This document shows positions 7,960 through 16,340 of a stretch of 57,563 bases of DNA, in pieces; position 1 is the stretch's first letter, and each line of letters starts with the position of its first letter. This DNA comes from CAYSAD01 sp964428955 (GTDB taxonomy: Bacteria; Patescibacteriota; Saccharimonadia; Saccharimonadales; Saccharimonadaceae). The stretch spans positions 1 to 57,563 of the forward strand of contig CAYSAD010000005.1 of assembly GCA_964428955.1 (NCBI GenBank), written 5' to 3'. Both the position numbers and the translations under genes were made by a program. The notes beneath the pieces are model-generated. The model was given only the letters and a program-made list of their open reading frames with translations, was not told the DNA's origin and searched no databases.

Positions 7960-9441
7960 ATGGGAAAAAATCTCTATATCACTACCGCCATTCCGTACGT
8001 CAACGGCACGCCGCATATCGGTAATGCGCTCGATTATCTATTAGCAGACATCTGGACGCGTTATGAGACGCAAAACGGCAAGAAGGTTCGTTTTCAGGTT
8101 GGTACCGATGAGCATGGCAATAAAATCGCGGCCAAAGCGGCCGAACTGAAACTTGACCCCAAGGCCTACGCTGATCAACAGTATGTCAATTTCGAAGCCT
8201 TGATGAAAAAAATGGGCGCTAGCTATACTGATTTCATTCGTACGACCGACGGTCATCACGTTGGCGCAGTGCAGTATATCTGGCAAAAGTTACAACCGTA
8301 TATTTATAAAGGCAGCTATAACGGCTGGTACTGTACCGGCCACGAGGCGTTTTTTACCGATAAAGAAGTTGAAGCCACCGGCGGAGTTTGCCCGGATCAC
8401 CAAACGCCATATGAACAGATTAGTGAAGAAAATTATTACTTAAAAACCAGCACATTTTCCGACAAAGTCCGTGAAGCGATTGAGTCGGGTCGTATGCAAA
8501 TCGTTCCGGAATATCGCAAAAAAGAATTCCTAGAAATGATGAAAGACGGACTGAAGGATGTCAGTATTTCGCGGCCGAAGAAAAGCCTGAGCTGGGGTGT
8601 GCCGGTACCAGGTGACGACAGTCAGGTCATGTACGTTTGGCTGGATGCGCTGGCAAATTATATTACCGTGCTCGGGTATCCGGATAATCTGGAGTGGCAG
8701 GATTTTTGGCCAGCCGAGGTGCAAGTTATCGGCAAAGATATTCTACGTTTTCACGCCGGTATCTGGCCGCCGATGCTATTGGGACTAGATTTACCGCTAC
8801 CGAAGAAACTGCTAGTCCATGGTTTCGTAAACGTGGCTGGCGCAAAAATGAGCAAAACCGTCGGCAATGTGGTTGATCCGAATGAAGTAATAGACAATTA
8901 TGGTGTTGATGCGTTCCGCTATTTCTTCGCGCGCCACATACCAACCCAGGATGACGGTGATTTTACCTGGGAAAAATTCGAAACGGCCTACAATACTGAA
9001 CTTGGTAATGACCTAGGTAACTTAGTGCAGCGAGTTGCTGCTATGGTAACCAAATATCAAGCAGGCGTCATCGGTGATGCGCCACAAGGTGAACACGATA
9101 TGCGCCGCTATCATCGAGCGATGGAACAATTGGAATTCAATCAGGCTCTCGACGAAGTCTGGCAGATGGTGCGCAGTTTGAATCAGTACATTGAAAACGT
9201 GAAGCCGTGGGAAATTGCCGCCCAGCGCGAAAAAGATACCGACGCTGAAGGTCACCTGAATGAGGTGCTGGGCCATAGTGTCGGTTCACTACTCCAAATC
9301 GCCGACTTACTCGTACCGTTTTTGCCTGGGACCGCCCAAGCCATCCATACCGCCTTCGAAACGGGTGTCGTGGTGCCGCAAGGTGTGCTTTTCCCAAAGA
9401 TACATCAACACACCGTGCAAGCAACTCAATTAAAGAAATAG
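7960..9441 (+). CDS. metG: Methionyl-tRNA synthetase
   Basis: A class I synthetase that charges tRNA-Met for initiation and elongation. The HIGH-type motif is PYVNGTPHIGNALDY at residues 9-23, and the KMSKS loop reads AKMSKTVGN near 300. It ends after the anticodon-binding helical domain, without the C-terminal tRNA-binding extension, giving 493 residues. The connective-peptide knuckle has C-T-G-H and C-P-D-H in place of the common Cys-X2-Cys pairs, so zinc would need a Cys2His2 set or may be absent. A class-variant call rather than a defect is favoured, because all other motifs are intact. Confidence 0.95.
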   Translation: MGKNLYITTAIPYVNGTPHIGNALDYLLADIWTRYETQNGKKVRFQVGTDEHGNKIAAKAAELKLDPKAYADQQYVNFEALMKKMGASYTDFIRTTDGHHVGAVQYIWQKLQPYIYKGSYNGWYCTGHEAFFTDKEVEATGGVCPDHQTPYEQISEENYYLKTSTFSDKVREAIESGRMQIVPEYRKKEFLEMMKDGLKDVSISRPKKSLSWGVPVPGDDSQVMYVWLDALANYITVLGYPDNLEWQDFWPAEVQVIGKDILRFHAGIWPPMLLGLDLPLPKKLLVHGFVNVAGAKMSKTVGNVVDPNEVIDNYGVDAFRYFFARHIPTQDDGDFTWEKFETAYNTELGNDLGNLVQRVAAMVTKYQAGVIGDAPQGEHDMRRYHRAMEQLEFNQALDEVWQMVRSLNQYIENVKPWEIAAQREKDTDAEGHLNEVLGHSVGSLLQIADLLVPFLPGTAQAIHTAFETGVVVPQGVLFPKIHQHTVQATQLKK

Positions 9442-9443
9442 TA

Positions 9444-10028
9444 CTAAAGGTCTTTTTCAGAGAAAAAGGACTTCTTTATATTTTCACAGTAATACATCTC
9501 AAATGAGTCATATTTTCCTGTCGCGGGATTTGGAGAGGTGTTGTACGAATACATTGTTTTGTCATCCTTGATACATGTCAAGTTCGGTCCTGCAGCAGCA
9601 ACCCCGAAACCTGAGCGCATAATAATAGATGACATCGATGGATTAATATCACCAGGATACATGCCGTCATGTGATGATGCATAAGTACGCAAGTATGTTT
9701 TTAGTTGATTGTTGGTCGTTTCAAGATTCTTACTAATGTCCGAATCATTTATTTGATTCATTTCTTTAAAGGTGGGAGCTGATTTCGCATCATTTTCCAT
9801 CGCTGTAATGCGGGCCTCTAAATCTGTAGTCTTCATGTAATAATATGCGGATAAGCCATAGCCTGCAAGTCCAATCAAAATCACTATAACTATTAAAAAT
9901 GTTTGAGCAGAGCTGTGGCGCTGAGTTTGATCGATGACTGGTGGAGGGGATTGTGGCTGCACTTGCGTTGAGATACGTTGTGGTGCATCTTGGGTTTGTT
10001 CAATTGGTGTTTGTTTTGGATCATCCAT
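9444..10028 (-). CDS. One-pass membrane protein of unknown function
   Basis: About 194 residues from the ATG at 10028. A TATGAT -10 box at 10041-10036 ends 7 nt upstream of that ATG, which decides against the earlier in-frame ATG at 10040. A Pro/Gln-rich cytoplasmic N-terminus (1-40) is followed by a hydrophobic helix (about 43-63), a short charged coiled-coil-like stretch and a roughly 110-residue outer domain with two Cys that could form a disulfide. It resembles pilin-like or pseudopilin-like surface proteins of CPR bacteria but lacks the prepilin FTxxE motif. The gene is visibly more AT-rich than its neighbours. Confidence 0.75.
   Translation of the reverse strand: MDDPKQTPIEQTQDAPQRISTQVQPQSPPPVIDQTQRHSSAQTFLIVIVILIGLAGYGLSAYYYMKTTDLEARITAMENDAKSAPTFKEMNQINDSDISKNLETTNNQLKTYLRTYASSHDGMYPGDINPSMSSIIMRSGFGVAAAGPNLTCIKDDKTMYSYNTSPNPATGKYDSFEMYYCENIKKSFFSEKDL
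9447..9473. terminator. Possible shared hairpin between metG and the reverse gene
   Basis: GTCTTTTTC and GAAAAAGGAC pair around an AGA loop, right behind the metG stop and overlapping the 3' end of the reverse-strand gene. T-runs are weak on both sides. Confidence 0.3.
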
Positions 10029-10035
10029 AAGCCCA

Positions 10036-10041
10036 ATCATA
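10036..10041 (-). promoter_or_regulatory. -10 box of reverse membrane-protein gene
   Basis: TATGAT on the reverse strand, 7 nt before the ATG at 10028; divergent from the tatD promoter. Confidence 0.5.
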
Positions 10042-10064
10042 CTAAACTTTTTACATGTTGCCTA

Positions 10065-10070
10065 TATAAT
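10065..10070 (+). promoter_or_regulatory. -10 box of tatD
   Basis: Perfect TATAAT, 9 nt before the ATG at 10080. It sets the start of tatD, since longer in-frame versions would begin upstream of the promoter. Confidence 0.65.
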
Positions 10071-10079
10071 CAAAGATTG

Positions 10080-10838
10080 ATGACCCTTATTGACACCCAC
10101 TGCCACATTCATGAAAGCAATTACCCGCTTGATATCGGCGACACATTAAGACGAGCGCACGAAGCTGGTGTCACGAAGTTGGTTTGTGTCGGAACGAGTG
10201 AAGCTAGCAGTCGGGCGGCTATTGATTTCGTCGCCAGCCACGACAATGCCTGGGCGAGTCTCGGTGTTCACCCGCACGATACCAAAGACGGCTGGAATGG
10301 GATCGAACGACTATTAAAGACAGCGGACTTGACTAAGGTCGTAGCAATCGGTGAAATCGGCTTGGATTATTTTTATACCCACAGTCCGCGTGATATTCAA
10401 ATTGAGGCATTGGAATCTCAGTTGCAACTGGCGGTCGACTATGGCCTACCAGTTGTCTTTCATGTCCGCGAAGCATTCGACGACTTCTGGCCAATCATCG
10501 CGAACTTTCCGTCGATCCGCGGCGTGTTGCATAGTTTCACCGATTCGATCGAGAATTTAAACAAAGCGCTGACACGTGGTTTCTACCTTGGTGTCAATGG
10601 AATTAGTACCTTTACGAAAGATATCGGACAGCAGCAAATGTTCGACACCATACCGCTTGAAAAAATGCTGCTCGAAACCGACGCACCCTTCTTGACGCCC
10701 TCACCACATCGTGGTAAAGTAAACGAGCCAGCGTTTGTGGGAGTGGTCGCAGAGTATCATGCGAAGCGCCGAGGAATTTCGGTTGACGAGATTGCTTCGA
10801 CCACTACTGCAAACGCCACTGCGTTATTCGCACACTAA
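10080..10838 (+). CDS. tatD: TatD-family metal-dependent DNase/hydrolase
   Basis: A TIM-barrel hydrolase acting on 3' DNA or RNA ends. Metal ligands are visible as IDTHCHIH at residues 4-11, the Glu in GEIGLDY near 90, HVREAF near 126, HSFTD near 153 and LLETDAPFLTP near 200. From the ATG at 10080 it has 252 residues, the family norm. The first 34 codons of the longer open frame from 9978 precede the promoter and should be left out. It stands alone; the next ORF begins 54 bp later. Confidence 0.92.
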   Translation: MTLIDTHCHIHESNYPLDIGDTLRRAHEAGVTKLVCVGTSEASSRAAIDFVASHDNAWASLGVHPHDTKDGWNGIERLLKTADLTKVVAIGEIGLDYFYTHSPRDIQIEALESQLQLAVDYGLPVVFHVREAFDDFWPIIANFPSIRGVLHSFTDSIENLNKALTRGFYLGVNGISTFTKDIGQQQMFDTIPLEKMLLETDAPFLTPSPHRGKVNEPAFVGVVAEYHAKRRGISVDEIASTTTANATALFAH

Positions 10839-10892
10839 CAAACATCTATTAACACCTACCAACTGTACAAATCACAGAGGATTTTTTACATC

Positions 10893-11189
10893 GTGTCAGA
10901 GCAAGCCACCACCTATCAATTTCCCGAACAGTCTCCAGAGAGAGGCCGACTTGACGTCATGGCCCGCGAACATCAGGTTGAACGACCTACCTCTCGTCTG
11001 CTTTCGTCAGCCGAGAAGAGCGCTTTAGCAGATGTTGCCAATGCCCTGATGACGGAAGAACCTACCACGCCGGAATTTGTAAAGTCACCAGAGTACTTAA
11101 TTTCTGACGCATTAAGAATCGGCGACTTGCTTGATGCTTACCGAAAAGATTATCGTGCTCGTAACTGGAGTCAAGACGAGGCAGCATAG
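10893..11189 (+). CDS. Small conserved-looking hypothetical protein
   Basis: 98 residues from a GTG preceded by AGAGGA at a rather long 11-nt distance. The protein is soluble, charged and probably helical in its C-terminal half (S-A-L-A-D-V-A..., L-L-D-A-Y-R-K-D-Y), with no membrane segment and no family I recognise. It sits 2 bp before the next ORF, so the two form a small operon. Confidence 0.6.
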   Translation: MSEQATTYQFPEQSPERGRLDVMAREHQVERPTSRLLSSAEKSALADVANALMTEEPTTPEFVKSPEYLISDALRIGDLLDAYRKDYRARNWSQDEAA

Positions 11190-11191
11190 TA

Positions 11192-11623
11192 ATGACGAGC
11201 GTTTTTCAAAAAGCCCTGGCGCTTCTAACTGGTTCCGATCAGCTGCTGAGCTTACCGAAGAAACTGAATCGGCCGTTTAACGGTCTAAGTGAACGTGAGC
11301 TTATCAAATTGGAAAGTGAAATCGGTGCGCAGTTATTCGGTCCGATACCGGCGACGCATCGTCGGGAGTTTTTTTGTCTCGATAAAACGACCTGGATTTG
11401 GTATGAAGAGTGGGAAGACGTGCAATCCGGTAAACAGAAGTCGCTAACGACGCGTTACGAAATCCAGAACGATCGGGTTTTGAAGGCCCAGGACGGTGCG
11501 CACTATAGTTTCTTAGAAGGCGATGAGTTACGAAACTTACTGATGGCGATCCGACTATATTACGAACAAGTGGCGCGTGGTGTGTATAGGCGTGATCCGC
11601 ACACCGGCCAAAAGTTCGCCTAA
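11192..11623 (+). CDS. Hypothetical protein, 143 residues
   Basis: A soluble protein with a conserved-looking core of aromatic and charged residues (TTWIWYEEWEDV near 65-76, then two beta-like strands and the helix LLMAIRLYYEQVARGVYRRD near 115-134). It has one Cys and no known catalytic motif. Codon use matches its neighbours. It ends just before the promoter of the cysteine desulfurase gene. I cannot assign a function. Confidence 0.7.
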   Translation: MTSVFQKALALLTGSDQLLSLPKKLNRPFNGLSERELIKLESEIGAQLFGPIPATHRREFFCLDKTTWIWYEEWEDVQSGKQKSLTTRYEIQNDRVLKAQDGAHYSFLEGDELRNLLMAIRLYYEQVARGVYRRDPHTGQKFA

Positions 11624-11629
11624 ACTTGC

Positions 11630-11635
11630 TATACT
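11630..11635 (+). promoter_or_regulatory. -10 box of cysteine desulfurase gene
   Basis: TATACT, 7 nt before the GTG at 11643; overlaps the end of the intergenic gap. This position makes the upstream in-frame codons from 11577 non-coding. Confidence 0.6.
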
Positions 11636-11642
11636 GGTACAA

Positions 11643-12794
11643 GTGAAACAGGACATTATTTATCTCGATCATGCCGCTGCCACGCCGCTTGACGAACGGG
11701 TCCTCGCGGCTATGCAGCCGTATTTTTCGGATGCGTTTTTTAATCCGTCCAGCCCGTATCAACCGGCAGTTGAAGTGCGCCACGCGTATGAAGCCGCCAA
11801 GGCCTCTGTGGCACGTCAGCTTGGTGTGCGGCCGGAAGAATTGGTCATGACAGCTGGGGCGACAGAATCCATCAATTTGGCGTTCCACCAGACCGGTGGG
11901 CACGTGATTGTTTCGGCTATCGAACATCCGGCGGTGTTAGCAGCTGCCAGCCAGCGTGACGTCACGGTCGTGGCGGTTGATGCGCACGGTCGTATCGATA
12001 TGGATGCTTTGCAAAAAGCAATCCGCCCCGAGACGGAATTTATCAGTATCGGTTTGGCCAACAGCGAAATCGGCACAATTCAGCCGCTCGGTGAGATTGC
12101 TCAGCTCGTTCAGATGGAACGGGAGAATCGCCAGCAAGCAGGTAATCAAACCCCGCTCTATTTACATAGCGATGCTTCGCAAGGTGTCGGCCAACTTGAC
12201 GTTCAGATAGCTCGACTAGGCGTCGACTTATTGACGCTTAACGCCGCGAAATTGTACGGTCCCAAGCAAGTCGGTTTGCTGTACATGTCACGCCAGCTGA
12301 GTGCCAGGCCACAAGTCGTCGGTGGCGGGCAGGAGAACGGTCTGCGCAGCGGAACGGAAAACGTCGCCGGTGTGATCGGTTTCGCAAAAGCGTTGGAACT
12401 GGTGGTTGTCGGTAGAAAAACCGAAGTTACTAGGCTCGCCGCACTGCGCGACGATTTCGAGCGTTCTTTGATCGCGGTATTTCCCGAGGCTGTTTTGTCT
12501 GGCTATCCGAAACACCGCTTGGCTGGTCATTTACATATTTCATTTCCCGGAATTGATGCCGAGCGATTGATCTTCGCGCTGGAAAGTCAGAATGTCTTGG
12601 TTGCGACCGGCAGTGCTTGCGCGGCCAACAAAGGCACGCGTTCGCACGTGCTTGAAGCGATCGGCCTTCCGCCTGATGTGGCCGACGGTAGTCTACGGAT
12701 TACGCTGGGACATCTGTCGGATGAGGCGAACTGCAAGATCGCCATCGAAGCAATCATTGATGCGGTTAATCGCGAAAAGGCGAGGCTAGGATGA
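11643..12794 (+). CDS. Cysteine desulfurase (NifS/IscS family)
   Basis: A PLP enzyme that removes sulfur from cysteine and hands a persulfide to acceptors. The N-terminus reads IYLDHAAATP. The cofactor His/Asp region is SDASQGVGQ, the PLP Lys lies in NAAKLYGPKQVGLLY near 200, and the active Cys lies in GSACAANKG near 325. Where most relatives have Ser-x-His-Lys at the PLP site, this one has Asn-Ala-Ala-Lys. The start is the GTG at 11643 next to a -10 box. It overlaps the YdcF-like gene and lies one gene before mnmA, its likely sulfur acceptor for tRNA 2-thiolation; no IscU-like scaffold gene is nearby. Confidence 0.92.
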   Translation: MKQDIIYLDHAAATPLDERVLAAMQPYFSDAFFNPSSPYQPAVEVRHAYEAAKASVARQLGVRPEELVMTAGATESINLAFHQTGGHVIVSAIEHPAVLAAASQRDVTVVAVDAHGRIDMDALQKAIRPETEFISIGLANSEIGTIQPLGEIAQLVQMERENRQQAGNQTPLYLHSDASQGVGQLDVQIARLGVDLLTLNAAKLYGPKQVGLLYMSRQLSARPQVVGGGQENGLRSGTENVAGVIGFAKALELVVVGRKTEVTRLAALRDDFERSLIAVFPEAVLSGYPKHRLAGHLHISFPGIDAERLIFALESQNVLVATGSACAANKGTRSHVLEAIGLPPDVADGSLRITLGHLSDEANCKIAIEAIIDAVNREKARLG

Positions 12795-13399
12795 TTCGGG
12801 TAATCATCATCATCGTTTTAGCATCGGCAGCTCTCATCTTCGGGTTGAGCGCCTATCTGCAGCCGAATGATTTATCACTTTGTCCGGCTGACGGTAAACC
12901 AGCCGAACGCGAAGGTTGCCAGCCAGCCGATGCCATCATTGCTATTAGTGGCGGTGACACCGAGGCGCGTACTCGTCACGCGATTGAATTATTCCAAAAC
13001 GGTTGGGCGAGTACGATAATTTTCTCCGGTGCCGCACAGGATACGTCTGGCCCGAGTAATGCACAGGTAATGAAAGGTCTGGCAATCCGTGCCGGTATAC
13101 CGGCACGGTCAATTCTCATTGAGGAAACGTCGCGCAATACTCAGCAAAATGCGGCCAATACAAATCAATTGCTGCAACAGCACGATATATCGACCGTCAT
13201 CCTAGTGACGTCGGGCTATCATCAGCGCCGCGCGAGTTTGGAATTTCATAAACTACTCGACAGTAATATTTCTATCAGGAATAGTCCAACCGACGATAAA
13301 GATTGGGGTTGGTGGTGGTGGCTGTCGCCACGTGGTTGGTGGCTAGCTGGTGGTGAGATGGTAAAAATCATCGCATTTTATACTGGGGTTGCGTCGTGA
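12791..13399 (+). CDS. YdcF-like DUF218 membrane protein
   Basis: 202 residues with one N-terminal hydrophobic helix (about 4-22) and a DUF218 Rossmann-like domain: DAIIAISGGDTEAR near 48, ARHAIELF-type repeat, the ETSRNTQQNAANT stretch near 118 and VTSGYHQRRASL near 138. Members such as SanA, YdcF and ElyC are linked to envelope integrity and lipid-carrier or polysaccharide handling, with uncertain chemistry. It overlaps its upstream neighbour by ATGA and mnmA by GTGA, so it is locked into the desulfurase-mnmA operon. A Trp-rich segment near the C-terminus (WGWWWWLSPRGWWLAGG) is conspicuous. Confidence 0.85.
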   Translation: MIRVIIIIVLASAALIFGLSAYLQPNDLSLCPADGKPAEREGCQPADAIIAISGGDTEARTRHAIELFQNGWASTIIFSGAAQDTSGPSNAQVMKGLAIRAGIPARSILIEETSRNTQQNAANTNQLLQQHDISTVILVTSGYHQRRASLEFHKLLDSNISIRNSPTDDKDWGWWWWLSPRGWWLAGGEMVKIIAFYTGVAS

Positions 13400-14421
13400 C
13401 GCATGTCTATGTCGGCATGAGCGGTGGTGTGGATTCCAGCCTAACAGCTGCGCTTTTAAAGGAGCAAGGCTATCAAGTGACGGGCGTCTATATGAAAAAC
13501 TGGACGCAAGATTTGCCCGGCATGAAATGTCCGTGGGCTGATGATTTGGCTGACGCCAAACGTGTTGCCGTGCAACTTGGCATCGATTTCAAAGTGTTTG
13601 ACTTCGAAAAGGAATATAAACACAAAGTCGTTGACTACATGGTGGCTGAGTACGAGGCTGGCCGAACACCGAATCCAGATATCATGTGCAACCAAGAGGT
13701 GAAATTCAAATTGTTTCTAGAAACGGCGCTGGAAAACGGTGCGGATATGATCGCAACCGGCCATTATGCACAAGTCGAAGCTGGCGTCCTTAAAAAGGCA
13801 GTTGATGAGAATAAAGATCAGACGTATTTCTTGTATCGCGTCACCGGTGAAGCGTTGAAGAAGACATTATTTCCACTCGGCAAATTTACCAAGCCGGAGG
13901 TCCGGGAAATGGCTAAAAAGCGAGGCTTGTACACGGCTACAAAAAAAGACAGCCAGGGTATTTGTTTTGTCGGTCAGATCGGCATTCGTGATTTTTTGAG
14001 TCAATATGTCGAAACCAAGCCAGGTGATATCATTGATAAAGAAACCGGCCAAAACCTGGGTCAACATGACGGTGCAATTTTCTATACACTGGGCCAGCGG
14101 CACGGGCTTGATGTCGGTGGTGGTTTGCCATATTACGTCGTCGGCAAAGACATGGCAAAGAACGAAGTCTACGTTTCGACCGATCTCAACGATGAAACGT
14201 TATGGCAGAAACAAATCAAGCTTGAAAATCTCCATTTCATAAACCAGCCACTCAAAGAGGGCGAATGTCATGTCAGAATTCGTCACCGAGCACCTTTGGT
14301 CAAAGCTACGCTTAGCGGTTCACTGCTTGAATTAACCGAACCGCAACGGGCAATTACACCAGGCCAATCGGCGGTTTTGTATGACGGTGACGTCTGTCTT
14401 GGCGGCGGAATTGTGATATAG
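13396..14421 (+). CDS. mnmA: tRNA-specific 2-thiouridylase
   Basis: Activates U34 of tRNA-Lys, -Glu and -Gln with ATP and inserts sulfur. The PP-loop GMSGGVDSSLTAALL is at residues 7-21, TPNPDIMCNQEVKF (first catalytic Cys) near 92, the TGHYA loop near 117 and DSQGICFVGQ (second catalytic Cys) near 183. The C-terminal beta-barrel (TLGQRHGL, VVGKDM) completes the fold. The start is GTG, overlapping the previous stop. Sulfur probably comes from the desulfurase two genes upstream. At 341 residues it is slightly shorter than the E. coli enzyme (368). Confidence 0.96.
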   Translation: MTHVYVGMSGGVDSSLTAALLKEQGYQVTGVYMKNWTQDLPGMKCPWADDLADAKRVAVQLGIDFKVFDFEKEYKHKVVDYMVAEYEAGRTPNPDIMCNQEVKFKLFLETALENGADMIATGHYAQVEAGVLKKAVDENKDQTYFLYRVTGEALKKTLFPLGKFTKPEVREMAKKRGLYTATKKDSQGICFVGQIGIRDFLSQYVETKPGDIIDKETGQNLGQHDGAIFYTLGQRHGLDVGGGLPYYVVGKDMAKNEVYVSTDLNDETLWQKQIKLENLHFINQPLKEGECHVRIRHRAPLVKATLSGSLLELTEPQRAITPGQSAVLYDGDVCLGGGIVI

Positions 14422-14422
14422 T
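14417..14422 (+). promoter_or_regulatory. -10 box of alaS
   Basis: TATAGT overlapping the mnmA stop, 7 nt before the alaS ATG; no Shine-Dalgarno. Confidence 0.55.
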
Positions 14423-14429
14423 AACAGAG

Positions 14430-16340
14430 ATGAATGCTCAGGAAATCCGTAACGCTTATTTGAAATTTTTTGAAGAGCGCGGTCATAAAACTATTAAACG
14501 CGCACCCTTGGTTTTAAAGGACGATCCAACGACCTTATTTACCGGTTCCGGCATGCAGCCGATGATTCCCTATCTTTTAGGTGAACCACATCCAGACGGA
14601 CAGCGGATTGTCGATTCGCAGACTTGTCTGCGCGCCCAGGATATCGATGATATCGGCGACAATCGTCACACGACATTTTTCGAAATGCTTGGCAACTGGA
14701 GTATGGGCGATTATTTCAAAGAGCAGCAAATCGAGTGGATGTTCGAATTCTTAAGTGATGTTGTGAAGCTCGATATGAGCCGTGTCTACGTCACTTGTTT
14801 TATCGGTGCGCCGGAATATGGTATCGAAAAAGACACCGAAGCGGCTAAGGTATGGAAGAAACTCTATGAAGCCAAAGGTCTTTCAAGTGGTGAAGCGGAA
14901 ATCGGCTCGGAAGACGACGGTTATAAAAAAGGCATCGATAGCGGCCAGCGGATTTTTTACTATGATGGTAGTAAAAACTGGTGGAGTCGCAATGGCGGTC
15001 CAGAAACCACACCGGTCGGTGATCCATGTGGTCCAGACTCGGAAATGTTTTATGACTTCGGTACACCACATAATCCTGAATATGGTGAACACTGCCATCC
15101 CAATTGTGACTGTGGTCGTTTCATGGAAATCGGCAACAACGTCTTCATGGCCTATCGAAAAGTGGCTGAGGGTAAGTTCGAGAAACTCGAAAAGCCAAAC
15201 ATCGATCATGGTTCAGGCTTAGAGCGTATCGCCGCCGCAGCGATTGGCGATCCAGACGTCTTTAAAATCAGTCTGATGTGGCCGATCATTGAAAAGCTCG
15301 AAAGTCTAAGCGGCAAGAAATACGATTCGCATACTGAAAGCATGCGTGTCATCGCCGACCATCTGCGTGCTGCCACGTTCTTGGCGGTTGATGGCTGCGT
15401 ACCGAGCAATAAACAACAAGGTTACGTTATGCGGCGACTAATACGTCGCGCGATGGTGAAGGCTTTTGACTTAGGTGTTGAGCAGAATTTCATGCAAGAA
15501 ATTGTGCCGGTTATCACCGATTTATATCACAGCGATTTTCCAGAAGTAGCTGAAAAGCGAGATGGAGTAATAACACTGCTCGTAAAAGAGGAAAAGGCTT
15601 TCCGGCAGACACTTCGCAAAGGACTCAAGGAATTTGACAGATTATTTAATCCCATAAAACAGCAAAACGGCGTGGTGATTAGAGTTAGCCATGGTGCGGC
15701 ATTGTTTAATCTTTATGACACTTTTGGATTTCCTGTTGAGCTATCGGTTGAAGAAGCTTTTAAACGGGGTATAAAGCTTAGCGATAACTGGCGTGAAGAA
15801 TTCGACAAATACATGACTGAGCAGCGTGAGCGTTCGCAAACCGCCGCCAAAGGTACGTTCAAAGGTGGTCTCGGCGGACAGACCTTGCAGCACAAAAAAT
15901 ATCACACGGCAACACACCTGATGTACGCCGCGCTCAAGAAAGTCGTCGGCGACCATGTGACCCAGCATGGTAGTAACATCACCGAAGAGCGACTACGCTT
16001 TGATTTCAACAACGACGAAAAAGTCACGCGCGAGCAGCTTGATGAAGTCGAGAAGCTGGTTAACGAATGGATTGCATGGGATTTGCCCGTTTCATTCAAA
16101 GAATATCCAACGGCCGAGGCATTTGAAATGGGTGCAATCGGGGCGTTCGGTGATAAATATGGCGATACGGTAAAAGTATACAAAATGGGCGACGAACCAA
16201 AACGTGTCAGTTTTGAGATTTGTGGCGGTCCGCACGTTGATCACACTGGTCAACTAGCCGAAGGTGGAAAAACGTTCAAGATTACCAAGGAAGAATCAAG
16301 TTCAGCTGGTATTCGTCGTATCAAAGCCGTTCTTATTTAG
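14430..16340 (+). CDS. alaS: Alanyl-tRNA synthetase, short form without C-Ala domain
   Basis: Class II catalytic domain: RGHKTIKRAPLVL near 15, the motif 2 region NRHTTFFEMLGNWSMGDYF near 76-94 and GSGLERIAA (motif 3) near 263. The editing domain has H-T-A-T-H near 492 and C-G-G-P-H near 600 as metal ligands. The protein ends at ESSSAGIRRIKAV, where other AlaRS (about 870 residues) continue into the C-terminal dimerising/tRNA elbow domain. At 636 residues it therefore has aminoacylation and editing but no C-Ala. The reverse-strand gene downstream shares its stop region (4-bp tail overlap). A tRNA-Ala(GGC) is encoded at 57292. Confidence 0.95.
   Translation: MNAQEIRNAYLKFFEERGHKTIKRAPLVLKDDPTTLFTGSGMQPMIPYLLGEPHPDGQRIVDSQTCLRAQDIDDIGDNRHTTFFEMLGNWSMGDYFKEQQIEWMFEFLSDVVKLDMSRVYVTCFIGAPEYGIEKDTEAAKVWKKLYEAKGLSSGEAEIGSEDDGYKKGIDSGQRIFYYDGSKNWWSRNGGPETTPVGDPCGPDSEMFYDFGTPHNPEYGEHCHPNCDCGRFMEIGNNVFMAYRKVAEGKFEKLEKPNIDHGSGLERIAAAAIGDPDVFKISLMWPIIEKLESLSGKKYDSHTESMRVIADHLRAATFLAVDGCVPSNKQQGYVMRRLIRRAMVKAFDLGVEQNFMQEIVPVITDLYHSDFPEVAEKRDGVITLLVKEEKAFRQTLRKGLKEFDRLFNPIKQQNGVVIRVSHGAALFNLYDTFGFPVELSVEEAFKRGIKLSDNWREEFDKYMTEQRERSQTAAKGTFKGGLGGQTLQHKKYHTATHLMYAALKKVVGDHVTQHGSNITEERLRFDFNNDEKVTREQLDEVEKLVNEWIAWDLPVSFKEYPTAEAFEMGAIGAFGDKYGDTVKVYKMGDEPKRVSFEICGGPHVDHTGQLAEGGKTFKITKEESSSAGIRRIKAVLI

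Noticed and set aside
11304..11927. Reverse ORF of 207 codons
   Set aside because: Antisense to two forward genes with good evidence and crossing their promoter; shadow ORF.
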